17,591 bases of DNA from Dyella_B sp035486915 (GCF_035486915.1 NZ_DATHMR010000002.1:1-17591); one strand, 5' to 3'; positions 1 to 7,988 are shown, numbered from the stretch's first letter. Program-made: numbers and translations. Notes: a model not told the origin generated them from the letters alone.

Positions 1-1
1 C

Positions 2-661
2 GGCTACGACTGTATTGTGCTCGACCTCGGCTTGCCCGGTATCTCGGGCATGGAATTGCTGGAGACGCTTTCCGACAGCGGCAGCATTCCACCCGTCGTG
101 GTTTACTCAGGCCGCGAATTGAGCCGCGAAGAAAACCTGCGCATCCGCCAATACACCGACAGCATTGTCATCAAGGGCGTGCGTTCACCCGAACGTCTGA
201 TGGACGAGGTGAGCCTGTTCCTGCACAGCATCAAGCAGCGCGGAGCAACGCCAGGGCCGGTCGCCACACCCGCCAGCCACGATGGACTGAACGGTCATCA
301 TGTGCTGCTCGTGGATGACGACATGCGCAATCTGTTTGCACTCTCCAAAGTACTGCGTGGCTGGGGCATGCAGGTGAGCATGGCGCAGGACGGTCACAAG
401 GCGCTGCACGTCCTGTCGGAAACACCGCAGGTGGAAATCGTCCTGATGGATATCATGATGCCCGGTATGGATGGCTACGAGGCGACGCGTGCGATTCGTT
501 CCCAGCCAACGCTCGATAAGTTGCCGATTATCGCGCTCACTGCAAAAGCTATGCGCGGCGACCGCGAACAATGCCTGGAGGCAGGTGCCAACGATTACCT
601 TTCCAAGCCCATCGATCTGGACAAGCTCGCGTCCATAATGCATGTCTGGTTGCGCGACTGA
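2..661 (+). CDS. Hybrid sensor histidine kinase/response regulator, C-terminal fragment with two receiver domains
   Basis: The reading frame is open to the left edge, so the N-terminal sensor and kinase part lies outside the window. The visible 219 residues begin inside a receiver domain, with phosphoacceptor Asp in the stretch VLDLGLPGISG, Ser in VVVYSG, and Lys in IVIKG where most receivers have Lys-Pro. A proline-rich linker leads to a complete second receiver: acidic pocket LLVDDD, acceptor Asp in VLMDIMMPGMDG, Thr in ALTAKAM, Lys in LSKPID. Tandem C-terminal receivers with no output domain are typical of hybrid kinases, which pass phosphate through them. The gene is followed directly by cheR, cheB and a receiver-GGDEF gene on the same strand, so its likely partners are encoded downstream. 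That it is a kinase is inferred from this architecture and context; the kinase domain itself is not visible. Confidence 0.85.
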   Translation, partial: GYDCIVLDLGLPGISGMELLETLSDSGSIPPVVVYSGRELSREENLRIRQYTDSIVIKGVRSPERLMDEVSLFLHSIKQRGATPGPVATPASHDGLNGHHVLLVDDDMRNLFALSKVLRGWGMQVSMAQDGHKALHVLSETPQVEIVLMDIMMPGMDGYEATRAIRSQPTLDKLPIIALTAKAMRGDREQCLEAGANDYLSKPIDLDKLASIMHVWLRD

Positions 662-677
662 TGTGGAGAACCGAATC

Positions 678-1523
678 GTGAGCGTGCCTGGGCTGGACAA
701 CATTGAGGTCGACCTTTTCATACAGGCACTTCAGCGTCGTCATGGCTACGACTTCAGCCAGTATGCGCCGGCATCGCTGAAACGCCGTGTGCAACAGCTT
801 ACCGACCAACTCGATTGCAAGACGATCAGCGGTCTGATCGAGCGTGTGATGCACGAACCGGAACTTCTTCCGAATATTCTGGAAGGACTCACCGTGCCGG
901 CTTCCGACATGTTTCGCGACCCGAGCATGTTTCGCGGTCTGCGCGAACAGGTTTTCCCGCTGTTGGCCTCTTATCCGCAAATCAACATCTGGCAAGCAGG
1001 TTGCGCGCACGGACAGGAGGTGTATTCGCTCGCCATCCTGCTTGAAGAAGCGGGCCTTTACGAACGTACGCAGATATTCGCCACCGACTTGAGCGATCGT
1101 GCGATACAGCAAGCGCACGATGGCATCTATCCTGCACGCGAAGCACAACAATGGTCCCGCAACTATCAGGCATCGGGCGGGACGCGCTCGCTCGCCGACT
1201 ACTACAGCGCGCGCTACAACCTGCTGAAAGTGGATCAACGCTTGCGTCGCAACGTGACATTCGCCAAACACAACCTGGTGTCCGACGGCGTGTTCTGCGA
1301 AGCACATCTGATCCTTTGCCGCAATGTCATGATTTATTTTTCCAATCCTTTGCAGGATCGCGTGCTTTCGTTATTCCGCGACAGTCTCGTCCGCGGCGGC
1401 TTTCTGTGTCTGGGCTTGCGCGAAAGCCTCGAATACGCGTGCACTGCCGGAGAGTTCACCCCGTTTGCCGAGCATTTGCGCATCTACCGGCTGGCCAGCC
1501 ATCAAGAGCGCAAGAGCGCATGA
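678..1523 (+). CDS. cheR: CheR-type chemoreceptor glutamate methyltransferase
   Basis: CheR enzymes transfer a methyl group from S-adenosylmethionine to glutamates of chemoreceptor-like proteins. The 281-residue product has the N-terminal helical subdomain (HGYDFSQYAPASLKRRV, residues 22-38), the TVPASDMFRDPSMF segment (72-85), the SAM-binding loop AGCAHGQEVYSLAI (107-120), the acidic ribose-binding region ATDLS (135-139) and the C-terminal ILCRNVMIYF signature. The SAM loop reads HGQE where classical CheR has (S/T)GEE. I prefer the GTG start at 678 because GGAGA lies 8 bases upstream and the protein then begins just before the conserved helix. An ATG at 642 would overlap the kinase gene by 20 bases and is the alternative. 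No chemoreceptor, CheA or CheW gene is present here, so the substrate is probably the upstream kinase or a receptor elsewhere. Confidence 0.9.
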   Translation: MSVPGLDNIEVDLFIQALQRRHGYDFSQYAPASLKRRVQQLTDQLDCKTISGLIERVMHEPELLPNILEGLTVPASDMFRDPSMFRGLREQVFPLLASYPQINIWQAGCAHGQEVYSLAILLEEAGLYERTQIFATDLSDRAIQQAHDGIYPAREAQQWSRNYQASGGTRSLADYYSARYNLLKVDQRLRRNVTFAKHNLVSDGVFCEAHLILCRNVMIYFSNPLQDRVLSLFRDSLVRGGFLCLGLRESLEYACTAGEFTPFAEHLRIYRLASHQERKSA

Positions 1524-2089
1524 CCGTGCCGGCTGCCATCGCGATGGGTTGTTCGGCGGGCGGCGTCGATGCTCTCAAGGCCGTGATCGGAGGGTTGCAT
1601 GCGACCTTGCGTCAGACTGTCGTAGTTTGCTGCCACAGCAGTTCCGACACGGTAGGCCTGTTGTGCGAAGTGCTCGGTCGTACTTCGCAATTGCCGGTCA
1701 TTGAGGCGACCGAACGACATTATGCGCAACCGGGTGTTGTGCAATTGGCGCCCACGGGTTATCACCTTCTAGTGGAAAACGATCTGCATTTTTCGCTATC
1801 GATCGACTCGCGCGTGAACCACTCGCGACCATCGATTGACGTGCTATTCACGTCCGCCGCCGACGTTTGGCGCAACGCGCTAATCGGCGTGGTTCTCACG
1901 GGTGGCAATAACGACGGAGCGGCCGGTTTGCGACGCATTCGCCAGTTGGGCGGCGTGGCTATAGTTCAATCTCCCCAAGATGCCTTTGCGGCCACCATGC
2001 CGCAGGCCGCGCTAGATCTTGCGGGCGCGGATCATTGCGTTCCGCTCGAGGACATCGCCCCCCTGATCAATCGCTTGTGTATGGCATGA
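1520..2089 (+). CDS. cheB: CheB-type protein-glutamate methylesterase without receiver domain
   Basis: CheB removes methyl groups added by CheR, and deamidates some receptor glutamines. The 189-residue product is only the catalytic domain. The nucleophile is Ser12 in MGCSAGG, the likely catalytic His is His39 in VVCCHS, and the likely Asp is Asp132 in TGGNNDGAAGL. The segment SRPSIDVLF (102-110) is also typical. The N-terminal receiver that normally gates CheB by phosphorylation is absent, so control must come from elsewhere, possibly the receivers of the adjacent kinase. The start codon overlaps the cheR stop by four bases (ATGA), implying translational coupling. The same frame is open far upstream inside cheR, but that stretch is not CheB-like. 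Confidence 0.9.
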   Translation: MTVPAAIAMGCSAGGVDALKAVIGGLHATLRQTVVVCCHSSSDTVGLLCEVLGRTSQLPVIEATERHYAQPGVVQLAPTGYHLLVENDLHFSLSIDSRVNHSRPSIDVLFTSAADVWRNALIGVVLTGGNNDGAAGLRRIRQLGGVAIVQSPQDAFAATMPQAALDLAGADHCVPLEDIAPLINRLCMA

Positions 2090-3084
2090 CTACGCATATT
2101 CCAAAAATACTGGTTGTCGACGACACGCGTGCCAATCTCGTGGCGATGCGTCATCTTCTTGCCGATTGTGGCGCTGAACTGGTGGAAGCCAGCAGCGGCA
2201 ACGAGGCGCTGTCGCGCTGCATCGACCAGCAATTCGCATTGATTCTTCTGGATGTGAACATGCCGGACATGGACGGCTTCGAAGTAGCGGGCCTGCTCGC
2301 CGATGCCGAACAGCTACGCGATACGCCCGTCATCTTCGTCACTGCCGCGTATGCGGACGATTTGAATCGGCTCAAAGGTTACCGCTCGGGCGCCGTGGAC
2401 TACATTGCAAAGCCGATCAACGATGTGATCCTGCAATCGAAGGTTCGCGTTTTCCTCGAGCTGCATGCAGCACGTATGCAATTGCAGCAAACTCTGGAAG
2501 AACTTTCCTCACGCAACGAGCAGTTGCACAAGGAAATTGCCGAGCGTCAGCGCGTCGAAGCCAAAGTGCGCCATCAGGCCACGCACGATATGCTAACGGG
2601 ATTGCCCAATCGCGTGCTGTTTCACGACCGGTTGCGTGAGGCCATGCAGCACAGCGCACGTGGAGAAAGCAGCTTTGCCTTGGTGCTGGTCGATATCGAT
2701 GGCTTCAAGGCTGTGAACGACACCCACGGCCACCCCGCTGGCGATGCGCTGCTCCAGGCCATCTCAGCGCGTCTGAATAATCATGTTCGCAGCGAAGACA
2801 CGGTGGCACGCTTGGGCGGCGACGAATTCGCGCTAATCTTTGAAGATGTGGCTGGCACAGCACCGCTACTGCAGCGTTGCCAGGATATCTGCGACATGCT
2901 CGCACAGCCCTACCCGCTCCAGAGCCAACGCGGCGCGTTCACCGCGCATATAAGCGCGAGCGTCGGTGTTGCAGTGTGGCACGAAGGTATCGACTCCGAT
3001 GAGTCGTTGATTCAGGCGGCCGATCGTGCGATGTATCAGGCCAAAGAAAATGGTAAGAACGGCTGCGTGCTTTCTTCATTTTAG
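2086..3084 (+). CDS. Response regulator diguanylate cyclase (receiver-GGDEF)
   Basis: This 332-residue protein makes the second messenger c-di-GMP from two GTP. Its N-terminal receiver has the acidic pair in VVDD, phosphoacceptor Asp56 (ILLDVNMPDMDG), Thr86 and Lys109 (AKP). A charged, probably coiled-coil linker (about 125-165) leads to the GGDEF domain, which starts near DMLTGLPNR. The catalytic GGDEF motif at 244-248 is intact, and RSED (235-238), five residues before it, is a canonical RxxD inhibitory site, so product feedback is expected. The ATG overlaps the cheB stop (ATGA), making this the fourth gene of the operon. Phosphorylation by the upstream hybrid kinase is the natural inference and is untested. 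Overall architecture resembles PleD/WspR-type cyclases. Confidence 0.93.
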   Translation: MTTHIPKILVVDDTRANLVAMRHLLADCGAELVEASSGNEALSRCIDQQFALILLDVNMPDMDGFEVAGLLADAEQLRDTPVIFVTAAYADDLNRLKGYRSGAVDYIAKPINDVILQSKVRVFLELHAARMQLQQTLEELSSRNEQLHKEIAERQRVEAKVRHQATHDMLTGLPNRVLFHDRLREAMQHSARGESSFALVLVDIDGFKAVNDTHGHPAGDALLQAISARLNNHVRSEDTVARLGGDEFALIFEDVAGTAPLLQRCQDICDMLAQPYPLQSQRGAFTAHISASVGVAVWHEGIDSDESLIQAADRAMYQAKENGKNGCVLSSF

Positions 3085-3166
3085 TCAATCAACCAAAACA
3101 TGACGTCTGGCACTGCGCACATCGCGTTGTGCAGTCCTAGCGTGCTGACAAAACAGGGGAGTGTTC

Positions 3167-4081
3167 ATGAACGAAATGGTCGCCTTTACTACACCCGCTT
3201 CGGCGCCGGCATGGAAACGATGGCTAGTCTTTTCGCCACTCGCGCGCATTGTGATCTATGCCGCCTGTTTCTTCGCGGTAGGTTATCCACTCTTTCATCT
3301 GGCGACCGCACTTCACTTGGGCGGCAAAGATGCCTCGCCTTTGGAGCGCAATCTTGTCGGCCTGGTTCTCGAGTTCGTGTCGATATTGCTGGTGTACGTT
3401 GTTGCTGTGCGCTTGATCGAACGGCGGCGCGTATCCGAACTCGCCTTGCGTCAATTACCTACCTACGGCATTGCCGGCTTAATCGCCGGATTTCTGCTGC
3501 TCAGCACAATGACCCTATTGCTCTGGCTGATGGGTAGCTATCACGTTCTGAGCGTCAATGCCGATGCGGTTTGGTTGCCCTCGCTGCTGGGCATGGGCAT
3601 CGCAACCGGCATCGCGGAAGAGACCATCTTTCGTGGCGTTCTCTATCGCATTTCGGAAGAAGGCCTAGGGACGTGGGGAGCGCTGGCCATTTCCGCGCTT
3701 TTTTTTGGGGGCGCGCATCTGAACAATCCAAACGCCACGCTTTGGAGCGCAGTGGCGATCGCGATCGAGGCAGGCATTCTTCTGGCGCTCGTGTACCACC
3801 TCACTCGCTCATTGTGGATGGTCATTGGCCTGCATGCGGCATGGAATTTCAGCGAAGGCACGATATACGGCTTCGCAGTATCCGGTTTTAATGTAAAAGG
3901 GATCATCGTGCCGTCGGTCACCGGTTCGGACTGGGTGACGGGCGGAAAATTCGGCGTTGAGGGTTCCGTGGTCGCCGTGGCCGTTTCCGCATGCATATCG
4001 GCGGTATTGCTGGCGATTGCAATCCGGCGCAAGACGATCGTGCCACCGTCGTGGGTGCGCAAGCGCAACGCGCTGTCTTAA
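3167..4081 (+). CDS. CPBP-family intramembrane glutamic protease
   Basis: A 304-residue polytopic membrane protein of the CPBP/Abi (CAAX-protease-like, Rce1-related) family. The three family motifs are visible: EETIFR (EExxxR, Glu151, Glu152, Arg156), FGGAH (FxxxH, Phe180, His184) and HAAWN (HxxxN, His223, Asn227). I count seven or eight hydrophobic segments, including residues 27-48, 62-83, 100-122, 136-150, 170-183, 196-212 and 263-280. ATG 3167 is chosen because AGGGGAG ends 5 bases upstream; a GTG at 3161 falls inside that ribosome-binding site. Bacterial CPBP members include proteases and proteins for bacteriocin self-immunity, but the substrate cannot be told from sequence. It follows the receiver-GGDEF gene after 82 bases, and its stop overlaps the stop of the convergent DUF4442 gene. 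Confidence 0.88.
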   Translation: MNEMVAFTTPASAPAWKRWLVFSPLARIVIYAACFFAVGYPLFHLATALHLGGKDASPLERNLVGLVLEFVSILLVYVVAVRLIERRRVSELALRQLPTYGIAGLIAGFLLLSTMTLLLWLMGSYHVLSVNADAVWLPSLLGMGIATGIAEETIFRGVLYRISEEGLGTWGALAISALFFGGAHLNNPNATLWSAVAIAIEAGILLALVYHLTRSLWMVIGLHAAWNFSEGTIYGFAVSGFNVKGIIVPSVTGSDWVTGGKFGVEGSVVAVAVSACISAVLLAIAIRRKTIVPPSWVRKRNALS

Positions 4082-4557
4082 GTCGCCTGCGGTTTGCGTT
4101 GCGTCACCCAAAGCATGATGCGAGCGCGGAATACGTCGGCACCCGCAGGATCTTTCACCTGCACCGACACAGGCCATTCATAGCCGCTGGTCGATTCGAT
4201 CAGCGGCGTCTCGGGCGTGGCCACGGCATACATCGTTCCCTTCGCCCTGTTGAGATATTCCACCGTCATACCTTTGGGTATCCAGCGCATGCTCGCTGGC
4301 AATGTGGCTTCCGCCATCACACCCGCACTGAGTTCGGCGAGATTGCAAAGTGCAATGGCGTGCACGGTGCCGATGTGATTGTGCACGCGACGACGATCGC
4401 GTATCCGCACTTCGCAGCGGCCCGGTTCGAGCGATACGAAGCGTGGTGCGATGGTGGAGAAATATGGCGCCCTCAAGCACACCGCACGCGAGAACATCCA
4501 GCGGCCACCCGGCCACGATGTGATGCGGCGATAGAGTGACAGCAGCGGTGCGCTCAT
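4078..4557 (-). CDS. DUF4442 hotdog-fold protein, possible acyl-CoA thioesterase
   Basis: The 159-residue product matches the DUF4442 hotdog family, related to acyl-CoA thioesterases. The conserved block HNHIGTVHAIALCNLAE (59-75) carries the central hotdog helix with Asn60, His61 and Gly63 in the usual active-site region. It is followed by beta strands ending in VFRARIMLWVTQR. ATG 4557 is chosen because AAGGGG lies 5 bases upstream; the open frame extends 16 codons further (to 4605) without a better start. It is the last gene of an operon with an alpha/beta hydrolase and fadE, so releasing acyl groups from CoA or editing beta-oxidation intermediates is a reasonable role. The catalytic activity is inferred from fold and neighbours only. 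Confidence 0.8.
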   Translation of the reverse strand: MSAPLLSLYRRITSWPGGRWMFSRAVCLRAPYFSTIAPRFVSLEPGRCEVRIRDRRRVHNHIGTVHAIALCNLAELSAGVMAEATLPASMRWIPKGMTVEYLNRAKGTMYAVATPETPLIESTSGYEWPVSVQVKDPAGADVFRARIMLWVTQRKPQAT

Positions 4558-4572
4558 CGTTTCCCCTTGCGG

Positions 4573-4595
4573 CGGCGGCGGATAGTCCGCCGCCG
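4573..4595 (-). repeat. Intercistronic hairpin between fadE and the DUF4442 gene
   Basis: A perfect 10-bp inverted repeat of GC-rich GGC/GCC units flanks a 3-base loop in the 51-base gap between fadE and the DUF4442 gene. No T run follows on either strand, so it does not look like an intrinsic terminator. Its downstream edge is 4 bases from the AAGGGG ribosome-binding site of the DUF4442 gene. It could protect the fadE message end or affect translation of the next gene; both are inference. Confidence 0.6.
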
Positions 4596-4608
4596 ATATC
4601 GGCACGTA

Positions 4609-7089
4609 TTACGCAGCGCGTTGCGTGGTGTCGCTGACCTTTTTCTCATCCGCGCGCGTCACAGCGGAACGCAGCTCTGCGGGGTCGAAATCGTCTACCG
4701 AGATGAACTCGAACACGCCTTCACGCACACGCTTGAGCAGTGCCGCTTCGGACGGATCGATCACACCCGCTTTCACGGCTTCGTCCAACTGACCGAGATA
4801 GTCGTGCGAGGTGAATTGACCGGCCTTCTGCGCCTTGCCGAACTTGCGTTCGACTGGCTCGGCCGCGATCACATCCGGCAACAGCGCATTCATACGACCA
4901 ACCGTGTTGTTGGCGGTCGGCGTGAGGTAAGCCCATTCAAGCAGACGGTCACGCGCTTCGCCCGGTGCCGTGATGATGGCGGCGACGCGACGTCCCAGAC
5001 GATCCGACGGCGGCACCTCGCGGCGACCGAACGGGAACACCAGCACATGCAGCAGCCACGCAATGGGACGCACCGGGAAGTTACGAATCGCGCCATCGAG
5101 CGCCATCTGCGTACGCCACATGCACTCGTGGAACGCCCATGCGAGCAACGGGCGATCCGCTTCGGGACGACCTGTATCTTCATATCGCTTGAGCATCGCG
5201 CTGGCGATATACAGGTAACTCAACACATCGCCCAGACGCGCAGATAGCTTTTCCTTGAACTTGAGCTTGCCGCCCAGTACGCCCATGAACGTGTCCGCGC
5301 ACAGCGCGAGCGCCGCGGAGTAACGATTGAGTTTGCGATAGTAGCGACGCGTATACGCATCGCCCGCGGATTCACCGATATGCGCCGCGGTGACACCCAG
5401 CACGAAGCTGCGCACCGCGTTGGAAATTCCGAAACCGATGTGACCGAACAGCGCGTCGTCGAAACTCTTCAAACGCTCGCTATAGTCGGGAATCGACAAC
5501 GCCTTCATTTCCTTCAGCACGTAAGGATGGCAGCGAATGGCACCCTGACCGAAGATCATCAGGCTGCGCGTCATAATGTTCGCGCCTTCCACCGTAATAG
5601 CGATGGGCACGCCCTGCCACGCACGACCTGCGTAGTTCTTGGGACCCAGCTGCACGGCTTTGCCGCCGTGCACGTCCATCGAATCGCCTGCGATGGTGCG
5701 ACCCCATTCGGTCGCGTGATATTTGGCGATGGCCGATGGCACGGCGGGTTTCTCGCCGCGGTCCACGGCTGCTGCGGTGGCGCGCGAGAGTGCAGCGGTT
5801 GCGTACGTCAGGCCACCGATACGCGCGAGCGCTTCTTCCACGCCCTCGAAACGCGCCACGGCGAGACCGAACTGCTTGCGCATGCGCGCATAAGCGCCCG
5901 TCGCAGCGACAGCCATGCGCACGCCACCCGTCGCGTTAGACGGCAGCGAGATAGCGCGGCCCACCGAAAGGCATTCCACCAACATGCGCCAACCATGGCC
6001 GGCCATGTGCGGACCGCCGATGAGCGTGGACAACGGCGCAAAGATGTCCTTGCCGTGCACCGGACCGTTCTGGAACGGCACATTGAGCGGGAAGTGACGG
6101 CGACCGATTTCCAGGCCTGGCGTGCTACGCGGCAGCAGCGCCAGCGTGATACCCAAGTCTTCCTTGTCGCCGAGCAGATGCTCGGGATCGTACAAACGGA
6201 ACGCCAAGCCAACCACGGTCGCAATCGGTGCGAGCGTGATGTAGCGCTTGTCGAAGGTGAGCTTCATACCGACAGTTTCGACGCCATCCACAACCTGCTT
6301 GCAGACGATGCCGAAGTCCGGAATTGACGTCGCATCCGAACCCGCATACGGACCGGTCAATGCGAAGCACGGAATCTCTTCCCCAACGGCCAGACGTGGC
6401 AGATAGAAATTCTTTTGCTCGTCGCTGCCGTAATGCAGCAGCAACTCTGCGGGGCCGAGCGAATTGGGCACGGCCACTGTCGAGGCAACCGTTGCGGACA
6501 TCGTCGCAAGTTTCTGCAGTACCGCCGAATGTGCCAGCGCGGAGAAACCCAGGCCACCGTACTGCTTCGGGATGATCATGCCGAAGAACCTGTTCTTCTT
6601 GATGAACTCCCACACGTCCGGCGGCAGATCCGCCAGTTCGTGAGTGATCTGCCAATCGTCGATCATGCCGCACAGCTCTTCGACGGGACCGTCGAGGAAT
6701 GCTTTCTCTTCGACGCTCAATTCGGGCTTGGGCTGCTTCAACAGTTCGTGCCACTGCGGCTTGCCGGAAAACAGTTCGCCCTCGAAACCGACGGTGCCTG
6801 CTTCCAGTGCAGTCTGCTCGGTATCGGACAACTTCGGCGTGACCTTGGCGAATATTTTCAGCAACGGCGCGCTAATGTTCTTGCGACGAAAGTGAATCAT
6901 CAGCAGGGGCACGGCGATCAGCAGCTCGATTGCGAGCAGCACGACCGTCGTGAGCGGCGCACCAGTCAGCAAGCCAACGGCGAGCGTCACCACGATCGTC
7001 GTCACCGCCCACGTACGCAAGCTGCTGCGATGGTAGGCGCAGGCACCACTGGCGATGATTGCCGCCAACAGAGTTAGTAGTACGGACAT
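4609..7089 (-). CDS. fadE: Acyl-CoA dehydrogenase FadE
   Basis: This 826-residue flavoprotein should catalyse the first step of fatty-acid beta-oxidation, FAD-dependent oxidation of acyl-CoA to trans-2-enoyl-CoA. Length and layout fit the large FadE type (E. coli FadE is about 814 residues). Two or three N-terminal hydrophobic segments lie within residues 3-66, then a linker. The acyl-CoA dehydrogenase core includes PKQYGGLGFSALAHSAVLQK and FALTGPYAGSDATSIPDFG, the latter typical of the flavin-binding middle domain. The segment VEGANIMTRSLMIFGQGAI follows (Glu501), and a long C-terminal DUF1974-type region ends in TTQRAA. ATG 7089 is chosen because GAGGTG lies about 6 bases upstream and the membrane anchor starts there. 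The open frame continues 79 codons into the hydrolase gene but that part is Cys/Met-rich shadow sequence. It begins one base after the hydrolase stop. Confidence 0.95.
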   Translation of the reverse strand: MSVLLTLLAAIIASGACAYHRSSLRTWAVTTIVVTLAVGLLTGAPLTTVVLLAIELLIAVPLLMIHFRRKNISAPLLKIFAKVTPKLSDTEQTALEAGTVGFEGELFSGKPQWHELLKQPKPELSVEEKAFLDGPVEELCGMIDDWQITHELADLPPDVWEFIKKNRFFGMIIPKQYGGLGFSALAHSAVLQKLATMSATVASTVAVPNSLGPAELLLHYGSDEQKNFYLPRLAVGEEIPCFALTGPYAGSDATSIPDFGIVCKQVVDGVETVGMKLTFDKRYITLAPIATVVGLAFRLYDPEHLLGDKEDLGITLALLPRSTPGLEIGRRHFPLNVPFQNGPVHGKDIFAPLSTLIGGPHMAGHGWRMLVECLSVGRAISLPSNATGGVRMAVAATGAYARMRKQFGLAVARFEGVEEALARIGGLTYATAALSRATAAAVDRGEKPAVPSAIAKYHATEWGRTIAGDSMDVHGGKAVQLGPKNYAGRAWQGVPIAITVEGANIMTRSLMIFGQGAIRCHPYVLKEMKALSIPDYSERLKSFDDALFGHIGFGISNAVRSFVLGVTAAHIGESAGDAYTRRYYRKLNRYSAALALCADTFMGVLGGKLKFKEKLSARLGDVLSYLYIASAMLKRYEDTGRPEADRPLLAWAFHECMWRTQMALDGAIRNFPVRPIAWLLHVLVFPFGRREVPPSDRLGRRVAAIITAPGEARDRLLEWAYLTPTANNTVGRMNALLPDVIAAEPVERKFGKAQKAGQFTSHDYLGQLDEAVKAGVIDPSEAALLKRVREGVFEFISVDDFDPAELRSAVTRADEKKVSDTTQRAA

Positions 7090-7090
7090 C

Positions 7091-7975
7091 TCAACACCTC
7101 GTTGCAGGTTGCTTGATCGCATCGACATCGGCGTCGACGCGTTCCAGGCTTGCCATGAAGCCTGCGATCTGGGCCGTAAATGCATCGTTCGCATCGCCGG
7201 CCAACATATGGGTTGCGCCGGGTACCTCGGCATGCCGCGCATGCGGTACCAGGGCAAGAAATTCATCGACCGTGCGATGGGAGACCACATCGCTGCGTTC
7301 GCCGGACAGCAGCAGCACCGGCACATCGACCTTCGCGGCAGCGTCGAGCAAACGCGGTTGATAGCGTTCGCTTTCCATGATCAGGCTGCCGGAAAGCAAT
7401 GCGGGATCCCAATGCCAGCGCAGACGTCCGTCTGCGCCTTCGCGAAGCAGCGGGCGCAACTGCTGCTCGCTTTTGCGTTCGCGCCGTTGCGGCAGATACG
7501 CAGCAATCTGTTCGGCAGCTTCGTCATAGCTCGCAAAACCATCAGGATGGGCTTGCATGAACGCCAGAATGCGTTCGACGCCGGAAGTTTCCCAGCGCGG
7601 GGTAATGTCGACCAGCACCATGGCGCGGAACGGCGAGGGCCGCGTCTCGCCCGCAACGGCCAGACCGAGCAAGCCACCCATCGACGCGCCAATCAGGATC
7701 GGCGGCTGCGGTTGCGCGCGCGCGATATCGAGCAAATCGTTGACGAACTGTTCCATGTGGTAGTCGCCGCCCGGCACGTGATCGCTTTCGCCGTGACCGC
7801 GGCTATCGAAGGTCACGCAGCGGCAACCGCGCACTGCCATCGTCGCGGCAGCGGCCTTCCAGGCACCGCGCGTCTGACCGAAGCCGTGCGCAAACAGTAG
7901 TGTCGGCGCACCGGTGGCGTTGCGTAAATCTGCCGCCAACGACAGCCCGTCGCTGGTCGTGAATGAAATGCGCAT
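7091..7975 (-). CDS. Alpha/beta hydrolase
   Basis: The product of about 294 residues has the complete alpha/beta hydrolase signature: oxyanion loop HGFG (30-33), nucleophile elbow GASMGG with Ser98, acid Asp229 (SGERSDVV) and His256 (GATHML). The strand FDSRGHGESD (56-65) is typical. It resembles esterase/lipase-type members and has no signal peptide, so it is cytoplasmic. Its stop is one base before fadE, so it heads an operon with fadE and the DUF4442 gene; a lipid or acyl-ester substrate is inferred. The start is uncertain. ATGs at 7993 and 7999 sit at or inside the predicted -10 region and operator, and a TTG at 8029 coincides with the predicted -35. I therefore prefer ATG 7975 (MRISF), where family members usually begin. 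Translation from 7993 as a leaderless message is possible. Confidence 0.88.
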   Translation of the reverse strand: MRISFTTSDGLSLAADLRNATGAPTLLFAHGFGQTRGAWKAAAATMAVRGCRCVTFDSRGHGESDHVPGGDYHMEQFVNDLLDIARAQPQPPILIGASMGGLLGLAVAGETRPSPFRAMVLVDITPRWETSGVERILAFMQAHPDGFASYDEAAEQIAAYLPQRRERKSEQQLRPLLREGADGRLRWHWDPALLSGSLIMESERYQPRLLDAAAKVDVPVLLLSGERSDVVSHRTVDEFLALVPHARHAEVPGATHMLAGDANDAFTAQIAGFMASLERVDADVDAIKQPATRC

Positions 7976-7988
7976 AGCGGGTGCTTGT

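Noticed and set aside
549..1307. Minus-strand open frame opposite cheR (252 codons)
   Set aside because: No ribosome-binding site or domain, and cheR on the plus strand has full family motifs.
3112..3135. Imperfect hairpin between the receiver-GGDEF gene and the CPBP gene
   Set aside because: An 8-bp stem with one G-U pair, an 8-base loop and no T run; too weak to call a terminator.
5380..6327. Long open frame on the plus strand, antisense to fadE (315 codons)
   Set aside because: It is rich in His, Arg, Gln and Thr, has no recognisable domain and lies fully opposite a clear fadE coding region; it is a GC-bias shadow.
7090..7326. N-terminal extension of fadE by 79 codons
   Set aside because: It overlaps the hydrolase coding sequence, is Cys/Met/Arg-rich and unlike FadE; the ATG at 7089 has a good ribosome-binding site and starts the hydrophobic anchor.
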